From Methylobacterium sp. E-065 (GTDB taxonomy: Bacteria; Pseudomonadota; Alphaproteobacteria; Rhizobiales; Beijerinckiaceae): a stretch of 64,000 nucleotides of DNA. Shown here piece by piece: positions 1 to 8,881 of this stretch. A program made the position numbers and the translations under genes. The notes under the pieces are model-generated. The model saw only the letters and a list, made by a program, of their open reading frames with translations, was not told where the DNA came from and did no database searches. The stretch spans positions 248,001 through 312,000 of the forward strand of contig NZ_JAKSYD010000114.1 in the NCBI RefSeq assembly GCF_022829605.1, in the 5' to 3' direction. Position 1 is the first letter of the stretch. Each line of letters begins with the position of its first letter.

Positions 1-103
1 ACCAAGGGGCATTGAGGAGCCGCGAATCGGTTCAGCTTCCGGTAAGTTCGCCCCATTAACCACGGGTCAGGGCGCAACTGCGCCGTGTAGTCCGGAGAGC
101 CCC

Positions 104-397
104 ATGAACGCCCATTCGATGCCCAGCGCCGCGCAGCGGCCCGGCGGCGACGTCTCGTCGGCCGAAGGCGTGGCCGCCGACGAGCTGAAGCAGTTCATCG
201 AGCGGCTCGAACGGCTTGAGGAAGAGAAGGCCGGCATCATGGGCGACATCAAGGAGGTGTTCGCCGAGCTGAAGGGCCGGGGTTTCGACTCCAAGGCGGT
301 CCGCACCATCCTGCGGATCCGCAAGCAGGATCACAGCGAGCGCCAGGAGCAGGAAGCCATTCTGGAGCTGTACATGCAGGCGCTCGGCATGGCGTAG
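104..397 (+). CDS. GapR-like DUF2312 (UPF0335) nucleoid protein
   Basis: A 97-residue protein with a charged heptad-like helix at about residues 26-50 ([16 protein letters not shown]) followed by the conserved block [17 protein letters not shown]. This is the DUF2312/UPF0335 pattern. Caulobacter GapR, of this family, binds overtwisted AT-rich DNA and helps chromosome segregation. The first 25 residues look like a disordered extension. A TTAACCAC motif at 56-63 resembles a CtrA half-site. The gene converges on the phosphatase downstream, with a hairpin between them. The family call is firm; the nucleoid role is by homology. Confidence 0.9.
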   Translation: MNAHSMPSAAQRPGGDVSSAEGVAADELKQFIERLERLEEEKAGIMGDIKEVFAELKGRGFDSKAVRTILRIRKQDHSERQEQEAILELYMQALGMA

Positions 398-407
398 CCC
401 GACGACA

Positions 408-434
408 CCGTGCCGGATCTTGGGTCCGGCACGG
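408..434. terminator. Hairpin between convergent genes
   Basis: A perfect 10-bp stem (CCGTGCCGGA / TCCGGCACGG) with a 7-nt loop lies 11 nt past the DUF2312 stop and before the end of the opposite phosphatase gene. There is no clear T-run, so it may work as a weak bidirectional terminator or only as an mRNA 3'-end stabiliser. Confidence 0.6.
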
Positions 435-455
435 GAAACGGCACTTTCGCGGTCT

Positions 456-2288
456 TCAATGGGCTTCGGCAGGCGCCGGATGGGTTTCGTCAATCAGGCC
501 CAGCGTCCGCCCCGGATAGCCGGCGGCGTCGAAATAGCGGGTCTGGCCGACCGTCTGATAGCGCAGGATCGTGGTGAGGCCGGTCGTGTCCGGCTCCGAG
601 CGCAGGACATGCGTCTCCGCTTTCGGCGTCGCCCCATTGGCCAGCGCTTCCGTAAGCACCCGCCCGACCAGCGTGCCCTTGTCGGGGATCGTCAGATCGA
701 GGATCCGCGCGATGGTCCTGCCGAGGTCGGCATTGCTCGCCGGGACCGGGCTTTCGAGGCCGGCGCGGAAGCTGGGGCCGGCGGCGCCCATCACGTTGCG
801 CGTATCGGCCCGCGAGAAGCTGCCGTGCATGCCCTGGCCCTGCTGCAGCCCGGTATCGGAGACTTCCACGCCGCAGGTGGTCGGATCGGCGCAGCCGGTG
901 GAGAAGCTCCGGAAGTTGACCACGATGGCGGGCATCGGCGTCAGGGCCGAGCCGTCCAGCGCGATGGCCGAAAGGGGCAGCGTGCCCGGGATCGAGCCCA
1001 GAGCGGCGCTGACGAATAGGCCGCTGACGTAATCCTGCCGGGACAGAGCCTCGACGACCCGCTGCGCCAGGGCGCGGTCGCAGTTCGGAATGTAAACGAG
1101 GTCCGAGCCGCCATTGGCCGCCACGACCACGTCGGGCTTGGCCGGATCCGTGCCGATCAGGCCGTTCGCGCGGCTCGGGAAGGTCTCCGCACCGAGCTTG
1201 GCGCCCTTGGCGTCCGGATCGAACAGGCCGAGGCCGAGCGCGTGCGCGATGTCGATGGCGACGAAGCCCGGCGGCAGCTGACGGCTCGGGACGCCCTTGT
1301 AGCTCTGGGTCGCGGAAAAACTCGTCGCGCTCTCCTTGGAGATGGTCGAGAAGCCGTGATCCGAGGTCAGGATCACGTCGGTCGTCTCCGCGAGCCCCTG
1401 GTCCTTCAGGGCGGCCAGCAGCGTGGCGAGGTTGGTGTCGGCGTTGCGGATGGCGGCAAGGCTGGTCGGGCCGTTGATGCCCGGGACCAGCCGGCCGAGA
1501 CTGTCGCCCTGGTTGTGCTGGGTCCCGTCCGGATCGCGAGACCAGAACACCAAAACGAACGGCGCCTTGCGCGCCTTGAACAGCGGCAGCACCGCCTTGG
1601 CGGCGACATCGGCAAAATAGGCCTGCTGATCGACGTTGGCGGCGAGCGTTCCCGGCGCGTCGGCATTGCCGGCCGTACCGTTGGCACCGCGGGTCGGCGC
1701 CTGGACCGGCAGACCGGCGGTGCCGAGACGGACCTTGAGCTCGTCGCTCAGCGGGATCCCGGCGGGGCGGCCGGTGCTGTCATCGATCAGGATCGTCTCC
1801 TGGCCGGATCGGGCCGTGTGATCGAAGACCAGGGACGGCCCGAGCTTGCCGATGCTGGCGGTCGACAGCCCCCTGGCGTGCGCCGCCCGCAGGATCGTCT
1901 CCTCGTTCAGGTAATTGCCGGCGAAATGCTCATCGACATCGCCGAGCACCGGATCACTCTCCAGGAACGGCGTGAGGCTCTCGCCCGCCCCCGGCACCGG
2001 GAAGGCCGTGTAGATCGTGTTCCCGTACTGACCGGTATCGCCGAGCATGTGCCCGGTCGCCATCGCGGTGGCGTTCGGCATCGTAAAGGTCGGGAACAGG
2101 GAGTGGGTGTTGGTGAAGCGTACGCCGGCCTTCATCAGCCGATCCATGGTCGGGGCGTTGGCGGCGGTGACCATGCCGTAGCGCAGGCCGTCGGCGACGA
2201 AGAGCACGACGTTGCGGGTCTCGGCCTGAGCCTGGGACGAACCCAGGAGCGCCAATCCGATCAGGCAGGATGAGAGTGCACGCCGCAC
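456..2288 (-). CDS. Secreted alkaline phosphatase/phosphodiesterase superfamily protein
   Basis: About 610 residues from a GTG at 2288, chosen because it begins a signal peptide (VRRALSSCLIGLALLGSSQA) ending in AQA near residue 22. The upstream in-frame extension looks non-coding. The mature protein starts with the metal-binding segment NVVLFVADGLRYG. It has a Thr-containing nucleophile region (PNATAMATGH) and a late metal site TSDHGFST, all typical of type I phosphodiesterase/nucleotide pyrophosphatase enzymes in the alkaline phosphatase fold. It probably hydrolyses a phosphate or phosphodiester in the periplasm; the substrate cannot be told. It stands alone, convergent with the DUF2312 gene. 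Confidence 0.8.
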   Translation of the reverse strand: MRRALSSCLIGLALLGSSQAQAETRNVVLFVADGLRYGMVTAANAPTMDRLMKAGVRFTNTHSLFPTFTMPNATAMATGHMLGDTGQYGNTIYTAFPVPGAGESLTPFLESDPVLGDVDEHFAGNYLNEETILRAAHARGLSTASIGKLGPSLVFDHTARSGQETILIDDSTGRPAGIPLSDELKVRLGTAGLPVQAPTRGANGTAGNADAPGTLAANVDQQAYFADVAAKAVLPLFKARKAPFVLVFWSRDPDGTQHNQGDSLGRLVPGINGPTSLAAIRNADTNLATLLAALKDQGLAETTDVILTSDHGFSTISKESATSFSATQSYKGVPSRQLPPGFVAIDIAHALGLGLFDPDAKGAKLGAETFPSRANGLIGTDPAKPDVVVAANGGSDLVYIPNCDRALAQRVVEALSRQDYVSGLFVSAALGSIPGTLPLSAIALDGSALTPMPAIVVNFRSFSTGCADPTTCGVEVSDTGLQQGQGMHGSFSRADTRNVMGAAGPSFRAGLESPVPASNADLGRTIARILDLTIPDKGTLVGRVLTEALANGATPKAETHVLRSEPDTTGLTTILRYQTVGQTRYFDAAGYPGRTLGLIDETHPAPAEAH

Positions 2289-2407
2289 GACGATTCTCCG
2301 ATGGTTTCGGTGACCGGCGTGAGGGCAGAGCGTGACAGACGCGTGACAGGGGCGCTTGCGAAGCGCGGTGGGCCGCAGATCGCCGACAGGGCCAACCATG
2401 GCGGCGA

Positions 2408-2606
2408 TTACCCCTCGCCCCGCTTGCGGGGAGAGGGCTTCGGCGACCTCGTCGTCGCCGAAGCGAGGCGTTAGCCAAAGGTGAGGGGGCGATTCAGGAC
2501 AAGACTCATACGGACACGTCCCCTCACCGCCGTTCCGGCTGCGCTTCCTGCAGGCACGACAAGGTGCCTGCCAGCCTCTCCCCGCACGCGGGGAGAGGGA
2601 GACGTC
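2408..2606. repeat. Hairpin-forming intergenic repeat, family C
   Basis: The interval between asd and the phosphatase is built of nested inverted repeats. Two near-identical self-complementary blocks (CCCCGCTTGCGGGGAGAGGG near 2421 and CTCCCCGCACGCGGGGAGAGGG near 2577) flank paired GGTGAGGGGG and CCCCTCACC arms and a shorter CTTCGGCGA/TCGCCGAAG hairpin. It looks like a REP/BIME-type dispersed repeat that could stabilise or terminate transcripts leaving asd. Copy number elsewhere is unknown. Confidence 0.6.
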
Positions 2607-2616
2607 GCGGTGGCCC

Positions 2617-3654
2617 TCAGGCGGCGCGCTTGGACCGGTTGAGCAGCTTCCGGTTTACGAGCACCTCGGCGATCTGCACCGCGTTGAGGGCCGCGCCCTT
2701 GCGCAGGTTGTCCGAGACGCACCAGAAGTTCAGACCGTTCTCGATCGTCGCGTCCTCGCGGATGCGCGAGACGTAGGTCGCATCCTCGCCGGCCGCCTCG
2801 TGGGGGGTCATGTAGCCGCCGTTCTCGCGCTTATCGATCACCAGCACGCCGGGGGCGGCGCGCAGGATCTCGGTGGCCTTCTCGGGCGAGAGCGGACGCT
2901 CGAACTCGACGTTCACCGCCTCGGCGTGGCCGATGAAGACCGGGACGCGGACGGCGGTGGCCGTCAGCTTGATCTTCGGGTCGAGCATCTTCTTGGTCTC
3001 GGCGACCATCTTCCACTCTTCCTTCGTGTAGCCATCCTCCATGAACACATCGATGTGGGGGATGACGTTGAAGGCGATGCGCTTGGTGAACTTGCCGCCT
3101 TCCTTGATCTCGCCCGCGGTGAACACCGCGCGGGTCTGATTGAACAGCTCGTCCATCGCCTCCTTGCCGGCGCCGGAGACCGACTGGTAAGTCGAGACCA
3201 CGACGCGCTTGATCGTGGCCGCCTCGTGGAGCGGCTTCAAGGCGACGACCAGCTGCGCGGTCGAGCAGTTCGGGTTGGCGATGATGTTGCGCTTGGTAAA
3301 GCCGACCACCGCGTCGGCGTTCACCTCGGGCACGATCAACGGCACGTCGGCGTCGTAGCGGAACGCCGAGGAATTATCGATCACGACGCAGCCCTGCTGG
3401 CCGATCCGCGGGGACCACTCCTTCGACGTCTCGCCGCCGGCCGACATCAGGCAGATGTCCGTGTCGGAGAAGTCGTAGGAATCGAGCGTTTTGACCTTGA
3501 GCGTCTTGTCGCCGAAGGAGACCTCCTGGCCCTGGCTGCGGCGCGAGGCCAGCGCCACGACCTCGTCGGCGGGGAAAGCCCGCTCGGCCAGGATATCGAG
3601 GATTTCGCGGCCCACGTTGCCCGTGGCGCCGACGACGGCGACCTTGTAACCCAT
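2617..3654 (-). CDS. asd: Aspartate-semialdehyde dehydrogenase
   Basis: 345 residues, full length for the family. It reduces aspartyl phosphate to aspartate semialdehyde with NADPH, the branch point to lysine/diaminopimelate, threonine and methionine. The Rossmann motif GATGNVG sits at residues 9-15. The catalytic Cys130 lies in NPNCSTAQL, and the active-site His region is GHAEAVNVEFERP. The start is the ATG before GYKVAVVGA. It is transcribed alone, with a hairpin repeat just downstream. dapB, a later enzyme of the lysine branch, is 6 kb away. Identity is clear. Confidence 0.97.
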   Translation of the reverse strand: MGYKVAVVGATGNVGREILDILAERAFPADEVVALASRRSQGQEVSFGDKTLKVKTLDSYDFSDTDICLMSAGGETSKEWSPRIGQQGCVVIDNSSAFRYDADVPLIVPEVNADAVVGFTKRNIIANPNCSTAQLVVALKPLHEAATIKRVVVSTYQSVSGAGKEAMDELFNQTRAVFTAGEIKEGGKFTKRIAFNVIPHIDVFMEDGYTKEEWKMVAETKKMLDPKIKLTATAVRVPVFIGHAEAVNVEFERPLSPEKATEILRAAPGVLVIDKRENGGYMTPHEAAGEDATYVSRIREDATIENGLNFWCVSDNLRKGAALNAVQIAEVLVNRKLLNRSKRAA

Positions 3655-3971
3655 CTCTCGTCTCCGCGCGGAAAGCCCCGACCGATCCGGGTGCCACGCT
3701 CAAGCCAGACATATCGGCCGAAGGATCGTTCCGGCCGGACGGCGCCCGCCGAACGGACGCGGCCGCGGATCCCATCCTCGACGGAGGTGGGATCGACGGC
3801 CTGCCCGAGCAAGGCGCGCCCGGAACAGTGCTGTCAAGGCCGGGGCCGATGCAACGATCGATTCACCCTGATGCAGGGAAATCGGTGACGGCCCTGGGAT
3901 CGCCAGGGGAATTCAATCCTTCGCCCTGACGATCGCGGACGGAACACGCGGTTCTCTGTTCGCAGGGTGTC
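3655..3971. other. 317-bp divergent intergenic region (asd / membrane protein)
   Basis: No credible gene, tRNA or repeat is visible. It must hold the promoters of asd (leftward) and of the membrane protein (rightward). Short inverted repeats such as CCCTGGGATCGCCAGGG near 3893 are present, but I cannot assign them to a regulator. Long open frames crossing it belong to asd shadow frames. Confidence 0.5.
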
Positions 3972-4823
3972 ATGGTGGCGGGATCGGGGGAGGCACTGGA
4001 CGGGCGCGCGCCCGCCGGTCCGATAGAAGGGCTTACCGGTTGGGTGACGCTGTCGCCGGGCGCCCTTGGCGTGCGTCTGGTGCTGGCCTCGGCCGTAATC
4101 GCCCTGCTCTGCGTCGCCGCATGGCGTCCGGGCCGCGGACCGGGTTCACCCGGGGGCGCAGCCGCTGTGGCGATCGAAGTCGACGGTGGCTTCAAGCCCA
4201 GGATGCCAGCCGCGCCGGCTGCGCTGCCGGTCCCCGTCGCCCTGTTCGATCTTGCGCAGCCCGGGATCGATCCGGTGCACGTCACCGCCGGGCTGGAGCC
4301 GCGCACGGGTCTGCGCGAGGACGTGCTGAGCCGCGGGGATGTGGCCACCATCGAGGCTCCCGCGCTGCGGCTGACGCTCACGCGCGGCACGAATGCCGGC
4401 GCGGCCCCGACCCTGTTCATCCTGATGGCCCGGCGCGCCGCTTCCGGCCCGTCCCTCGACCGGCCGGCGCTCGCGGTGGTCCGGACCGGATCACGCGGCC
4501 GGATCCAGACCAAGTTCGGTGCGGTCGATACCCTTGAGGTCACGTTTGGCAATCCCGCGCCTCGGACCTGCCTGGGATTCGTCACCCTGGAGGCCGGCTT
4601 CCGGCTCGACGGGTGGTCCTGCGCCCCGCTGGGACAGCAACCCGAGGCTCAGGCGCTGGCCTGTACGATCGATGCGCTGAGCTTCGTCGATCTCGCCGAT
4701 CCCGAGACGACGGCTGCCTTCTCGGCGACAGCGCCCGTGTCCCGATCCTGCCCCGTGACGAAGGTTGCGGAGGTCTCTGGTCCGATCACACCCGCGGGGA
4801 AACGAGGGCGCAATAAAAAATAA
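3972..4823 (+). CDS. Unknown membrane-anchored protein
   Basis: 283 residues that I do not recognise as a named family. A cytoplasmic N-terminus of about 30 residues is followed by one membrane segment at about 32-53 (GVRLVLASAVIALLCVAAW). A periplasmic domain follows, with three cysteines near the C-terminal third (PRTCLGFVTLE, GWSCAPLG, LACTID) and one more in SRSCPV, which could form disulfides. The tail is basic (GKRGRNKK). It is a single gene, divergent from asd. An exported or surface role is likely, but function is unknown. Confidence 0.6.
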   Translation: MVAGSGEALDGRAPAGPIEGLTGWVTLSPGALGVRLVLASAVIALLCVAAWRPGRGPGSPGGAAAVAIEVDGGFKPRMPAAPAALPVPVALFDLAQPGIDPVHVTAGLEPRTGLREDVLSRGDVATIEAPALRLTLTRGTNAGAAPTLFILMARRAASGPSLDRPALAVVRTGSRGRIQTKFGAVDTLEVTFGNPAPRTCLGFVTLEAGFRLDGWSCAPLGQQPEAQALACTIDALSFVDLADPETTAAFSATAPVSRSCPVTKVAEVSGPITPAGKRGRNKK

Positions 4824-4959
4824 GGCCTGAATGTGGCAAAACGCACAAGCTCAGCCATAAAGGCGGAACAACAGCCTCGCCCAAGCGTCTTATCGTGAAA
4901 GGCGGCGAACTGTTAAGCTTCGGTCGCCATACTGGTGGCACTCACACGCAAGGTTAGCC

Positions 4960-5376
4960 ATGCGCTCGTTCAGGATCGCACTTCTCGGCGTTATCGCCGC
5001 TGCCGGCTTTGGCGCCTCTGCGCCGGCTCAAGCGCAGGACGGTTTCGTTCCCGGCCCAATTTATAGCGTGAGCCGTCCCCTTCCGATCCGAGTTCGCCCG
5101 CGCAGCTGGCTGGACGCCGGCAATGTGCCGCTGACCTCGAACGTTCCGGGCGCCGGCGGTTCGCGCAACCCGGCCCTGAACCCCTACCTGATCGCGGCAT
5201 CGAACCAGCTGACCCCGCCCTACGGCCCAACCGATCGCTTCGGCCGCGGGATCCTGCCGGATCCGATCACCAACGGCCCGTTCATCGGCGCCCGCTCGTC
5301 GGCCGTCCGCAACGTCGACCTGTCCTTCGTCGACCGGCTGGACCCGACCTCGCCGCTTTACGGCCGCCCCTACTAA
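4960..5376 (+). CDS. Small secreted protein of unknown function
   Basis: 138 residues with a clear Sec signal peptide (RIALLGVIAAAGFGASAPAQA, cleavage near residue 26). The mature part is rich in Pro, Gly and Asn, with repeated short patterns (NPALNPYLIAAS, YGPTDRFGRGILPDP). It contains no cysteine and no known catalytic motif. It is monocistronic and followed by a strong terminator. It could be a periplasmic or surface structural protein; that is inference from composition only. Confidence 0.65.
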   Translation: MRSFRIALLGVIAAAGFGASAPAQAQDGFVPGPIYSVSRPLPIRVRPRSWLDAGNVPLTSNVPGAGGSRNPALNPYLIAASNQLTPPYGPTDRFGRGILPDPITNGPFIGARSSAVRNVDLSFVDRLDPTSPLYGRPY

Positions 5377-5406
5377 GGCGATTCGTCGAAACATGACGTG
5401 CTTTCG

Positions 5407-5438
5407 AGCGCGGGCCTTCGGGTCCGCGCTTTTCGTTT
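5407..5438 (+). terminator. Rho-independent terminator
   Basis: A 9-bp stem GCGCGGGCC / GGTCCGCGC (one G-U pair) closes a TTCG tetraloop at 5408-5429 and is followed by TTTTCGTTT. It ends the small secreted protein transcript. Confidence 0.85.
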
Positions 5439-5531
5439 GCGACCTCGCGGTTTCGGGCCTTCACCGATACCGGTAATCCTGTATGCCAAGCGGTGCAGAA
5501 GCCGACAGGTTGCCGAGGCGGGATCCGAGCC

Positions 5532-7151
5532 ATGAAGCCGTTCGACTGGACGACCGGATATCCGTCGCTGCGCATGCCGATGTTCGGGCGCAACTGCGTG
5601 GCGACCTCGCACGCGCTGGCCGCGCAGGCCGGGATCCAGATGCTCCAAGCGGGCGGCAACGCCGTGGACGCCGCCATCGCGACGGCCGCCGCCAAGACCG
5701 TGACCGAGCCGTGCAGCAACGGACTGGGCTCGGACGCCTTCTGCATCCTGTGGGACGGGAAGCAGCTGCACGGCCTCAACGCCTCGGGCGGAGCACCGGC
5801 GGCCTGGACCCGGGACTACTTCCTGAACAAGTACGGGCCGGCCGAGCGGCCGCCAATGCGTGGCTGGGATTCAGTCACCGTTCCGGGCGCGGTCGCCGCC
5901 TGGGTCGCACTGAGCGAGCGCTTCGGCCGCCTCCCCTTCGCCGACCTGATGCAGCCGGCGATCCGCATCGCCGAGCGCGGCTACCTCGCCCCGGTCGTCG
6001 TGCAGCAGAAATGGGCGGCCGCTGCCCGAATCGAGGCGATCACCCGGCAGCCGGGGTTCTCGGACTTCTTCCTGCCGAAGGGTCGGGCGCCGGAGGTCGG
6101 CGAGCTGGTGACCTTCCCCGGCGCCGAGAAGACCCTGCGGCTGATCGGCGAGACCAAGGGGGAGGCCTTCTACCGGGGCGAGATCGCCGCGGCGATCGCC
6201 GCGCATGCGCAGGCCAACGGCGGCGCCATGACGACGGCCGACCTCGCCGCCTACAAACCCGAATGGGTCACGCCGACGGCCCAGGATTATCGCGGCTCGA
6301 CGCTCCATGAGATCCCGCCGAACGGCCAGGGCATCGCGGCGCAGATCGCGCTGGGCATCCTGGAGCATTTCGACCTCGCCGACCTGCCCGTCGACGGACC
6401 TGAGGCGCAGCACCTCCAGATCGAGGCGATGAAGCTCGCCTTCAGCGACACCTACCGGTACGTCGCCGATCCGCGCGGGATGGAGCTGACGCCCGAGGCG
6501 ATGCTCGATCCCGCCTACCTGGCGCGCCGCGCCAAGCTGATCGATCGCAGCCGCGCCCAGGTGTTCGGCCCCGGCAAACCGCCCGCCGGCGGCACGATCT
6601 ACCTCACCGCGGCCGACGAATCCGGCATGATGGTGAGCTTCATCCAGTCGAACTTCATGGGCTTCGGCTCCGGCGTGGTGGTGCCCGGCTGGGGCATCTC
6701 GCTGCAGAACCGCGGCTATGGCTTCGTGCTCGATCCGGAGAGCCCCAACGTCGTGGCCCCGGGCAAGCGGCCGTTCCACACGATCATCCCGGGCTTCCTC
6801 ACGCGGGACGGCGCGCCGGTGATGAGCTTCGGCGTGATGGGCGGCAACATGCAGCCGCAGGGCCATGTCCAGACCCTGGTGCGGATGCTCGACCACGGCC
6901 AGAACCCGCAGGCCGCCTGCGACGCACCGCGCTGGCGCGTGAGCGAGGGCCTCGACATCAACGTCGAGTCGGCGATGCCGTCCGCGACCGTCGACCGGCT
7001 GAAGGCGCTGGGCCACCGGATCGAGGTGATCGAGGACAGCTACCAGGATTTCGGCGCCGGCCAGTTCATCTGGCGGATGGGTGATCCGGCGACCGAAGGC
7101 TACGTCGCGGCGAGCGATCCGCGCCGCGACGGGCAGGCGGCGGTGTGGTGA
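5532..7151 (+). CDS. Gamma-glutamyltransferase family protein
   Basis: About 539 residues of the Ntn-hydrolase GGT family, which cleaves gamma-glutamyl bonds (glutathione and related acylated substrates). The N-terminal motif AGIQMLQAGGNAVDAAIATA marks the large subunit. The likely self-processing nucleophile is Thr355 in GGTIYLTAADESGM. The MQPQGH motif near the end resembles family members annotated as oxamate amidohydrolase or GGT-like. The ATG at 5532 is chosen over 5493 because homology-type sequence (PFDWTTGYPSLRMPMFG) starts there. There is no signal peptide, so the enzyme is cytoplasmic. The true GGT substrate is uncertain. Confidence 0.85.
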   Translation: MKPFDWTTGYPSLRMPMFGRNCVATSHALAAQAGIQMLQAGGNAVDAAIATAAAKTVTEPCSNGLGSDAFCILWDGKQLHGLNASGGAPAAWTRDYFLNKYGPAERPPMRGWDSVTVPGAVAAWVALSERFGRLPFADLMQPAIRIAERGYLAPVVVQQKWAAAARIEAITRQPGFSDFFLPKGRAPEVGELVTFPGAEKTLRLIGETKGEAFYRGEIAAAIAAHAQANGGAMTTADLAAYKPEWVTPTAQDYRGSTLHEIPPNGQGIAAQIALGILEHFDLADLPVDGPEAQHLQIEAMKLAFSDTYRYVADPRGMELTPEAMLDPAYLARRAKLIDRSRAQVFGPGKPPAGGTIYLTAADESGMMVSFIQSNFMGFGSGVVVPGWGISLQNRGYGFVLDPESPNVVAPGKRPFHTIIPGFLTRDGAPVMSFGVMGGNMQPQGHVQTLVRMLDHGQNPQAACDAPRWRVSEGLDINVESAMPSATVDRLKALGHRIEVIEDSYQDFGAGQFIWRMGDPATEGYVAASDPRRDGQAAVW

Positions 7152-7155
7152 GGCG

Positions 7156-8118
7156 CTACTTCAGTTGCACGCTGTCGACCAGCTCGCGGAACTTCGCCAG
7201 CACCCCGGTCCGCTGATCCTGGCGGACCACGCCCAGCGCGCGCAGATAGCCATCCGGGTTGAAGCGAATGGTCTGCGAGACCACCACCGGTAGGTTGGTG
7301 GGCTGGTCGACCGCGCGGGCCACGATCTCGTGCCAGTCGACACCGTTCGAGCGGTAGCTCTGCGCCCGCTCGATCACGAAGTCCTTGAGCGTCTGGTTGG
7401 AGGCCAGGGCGGCGCGGGCGAAGCCGTCGCGCTGCTCGGCGGTCGGCGGCTGCTGCACCGCCTGGGCCAGGACCAGGATCGGCTGCTCCAGATTCTGCAT
7501 CTGGTCCTTCGGCCCCTGGGTCAGCAGGACCGAATTGCCGGCCAGCACCCGGACGGGACGGAAGCCCGCCATATCGCCGACCCGGAAGGGCAGCGCGTCC
7601 ACCTGCTCGGTCAGCGTGAGCGCGGGGCGCAGGGAGACCCCGGTCACCATCCGGCGCATGGTCTCCTCGGTCTCGGCGTCGGGCAGCGCCTGGGCGATGA
7701 CGAGGCCCGTCACGCCGGGGGCGCCGATCACGAGGATCCACTTCCGGATCGGCGGCGCGGAGGCGTTCGGATCCGCGGGCTGCTCGCCGGTGTAGAGCAT
7801 GCCCTCGTTGTCGCCGATCTTGATCTCCTCGCGCTTCTCGACCGCGAAGCCCTGGCTCAGGAGGTTCGCGTCGGTGAAGCCGCTGACCATCTCGGCGAAG
7901 GCGTTCGGCGGCAGTTCGACCACCGACACGGTGGCGCCGCCCTCCTTGCGCTCGAAGCCGGTGAAGCGGCGCGACAGCGACATGTCGGCGGGCGGCTCGA
8001 AGCCGAAGCGGGATCCCGGCGGGAAGACTGGCTCCCCGGCCCAGGCCGCGGTGCCGAAAACCAGATTCCCGAGGACGAGGGTCCACCCGAGACGCAGCGA
8101 CAGGTTCCGCACCAGCAT
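7156..8118 (-). CDS. Exported protein of unknown function
   Basis: About 320 residues with a hydrophobic N-terminal signal (LRLGWTLVLGNLVFGTAAWA). The start is the ATG at 8118, with AAGG just upstream; a GTG at 8133 is possible. The mature part opens with PPGSRFGFEPPADM and alternates beta-strand-like segments. It has no cysteines or enzyme motifs that I recognise. It converges on the GGT gene with a 4-bp gap. Likely periplasmic; function unknown. Confidence 0.6.
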   Translation of the reverse strand: MLVRNLSLRLGWTLVLGNLVFGTAAWAGEPVFPPGSRFGFEPPADMSLSRRFTGFERKEGGATVSVVELPPNAFAEMVSGFTDANLLSQGFAVEKREEIKIGDNEGMLYTGEQPADPNASAPPIRKWILVIGAPGVTGLVIAQALPDAETEETMRRMVTGVSLRPALTLTEQVDALPFRVGDMAGFRPVRVLAGNSVLLTQGPKDQMQNLEQPILVLAQAVQQPPTAEQRDGFARAALASNQTLKDFVIERAQSYRSNGVDWHEIVARAVDQPTNLPVVVSQTIRFNPDGYLRALGVVRQDQRTGVLAKFRELVDSVQLK

Positions 8119-8206
8119 CAGCCTTCGTGTCACCAGGGCGGCCCGTCGGGCTGCGCCTCCCGCGATGCGTCGGACGCCGCGTCGCCGCTGTCAAGCGCCT
8201 GAGCAA

Positions 8207-8881
8207 TCAGGACATTGGGAGCCCGGGTTCGCCCGCTCGGCCTGTCGTCGCACGCACCCGGCGCAGCGTCAGATTGCAGCGGCCCCCGGCCGGCAAAAAC
8301 CCCGGCGGGGGGGCCTCGGCCAGCAGATCGGCGGATGGATAGAGCCGGTCGATCCCGTGGAAGATCAGCCGCGAGGCGCCCCCGATCACGACGGCATCCC
8401 CGGCGAGCAGCCGGATCGAGCGGGTCGGATCGGTACGCCGCAGCCCGCCGTAGCGGAACAAAGCGGGCGCTCCGAGCGACAGGGAGACGACCGGGGCCGC
8501 GAAATCCGCCTCGTCCTTGTCCTGGTGCAGGCCCATACGGGCGGCCGGATCGTAGAGGTTGATCAGGCAGGCCTCCGGCGGCGCGGGATACCGCGCCAGG
8601 TCATCCCAGGCCGCCAGCGCGGTCGACGGGATCGCGGGCCAGGGCCGGCTGGTCTCGGGGTGCGTCGGCTGATAGCGATAGCCGTCCCGGTCCGAGACCC
8701 AGCCGAGCGGCCCGGCATTCGACATCCGCACCGAGAAGGGCTGCCCGGTGCGCGGCATCCGGGGGATGACGGGCGGCGCCGCGTCGAGGATTGCGGCGAC
8801 CTCCGCGGCGAGTCGGAGACGGGCCGCAGAATCGAGGTAGCCCGGGTGGTGGATCAGGCCCGGCGCCAGTTCGGTCGCCAC
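8207..8881 (-). CDS. alkB: Alpha-ketoglutarate-dependent dioxygenase AlkB
   Basis: 224 residues. It removes alkyl lesions (1-methyladenine, 3-methylcytosine) from DNA or RNA by Fe(II)/2-oxoglutarate-dependent hydroxylation. The iron ligands His119 and Asp121 (GLHQDKDE) and His175 (LIFHGIDRL) are present. The 2-oxoglutarate site RCNLTLRR has Arg201 and Arg207. The GTG start directly follows the gpmA stop (TGAGTG), so translation is probably coupled in the dapB-gpmA-alkB run. No ada-like gene is nearby. Confidence 0.93.
   Translation of the reverse strand: MATELAPGLIHHPGYLDSAARLRLAAEVAAILDAAPPVIPRMPRTGQPFSVRMSNAGPLGWVSDRDGYRYQPTHPETSRPWPAIPSTALAAWDDLARYPAPPEACLINLYDPAARMGLHQDKDEADFAAPVVSLSLGAPALFRYGGLRRTDPTRSIRLLAGDAVVIGGASRLIFHGIDRLYPSADLLAEAPPPGFLPAGGRCNLTLRRVRATTGRAGEPGLPMS

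Noticed and set aside
2800..3888. 362-residue open frame on the + strand opposite asd
   Set aside because: Antisense shadow of asd; no motif, Arg/Gly/His-rich composition typical of GC-rich wrong frames.
4935..4958. TGGCAC...GC pattern like a sigma-54 promoter before the secreted protein
   Set aside because: The distance between GG and GC is 9, not 10, and the -12 element TTGCA is missing.
5871..7016. 381-residue open frame opposite the GGT gene
   Set aside because: Lies fully inside a well-supported gene, with no recognisable domain.
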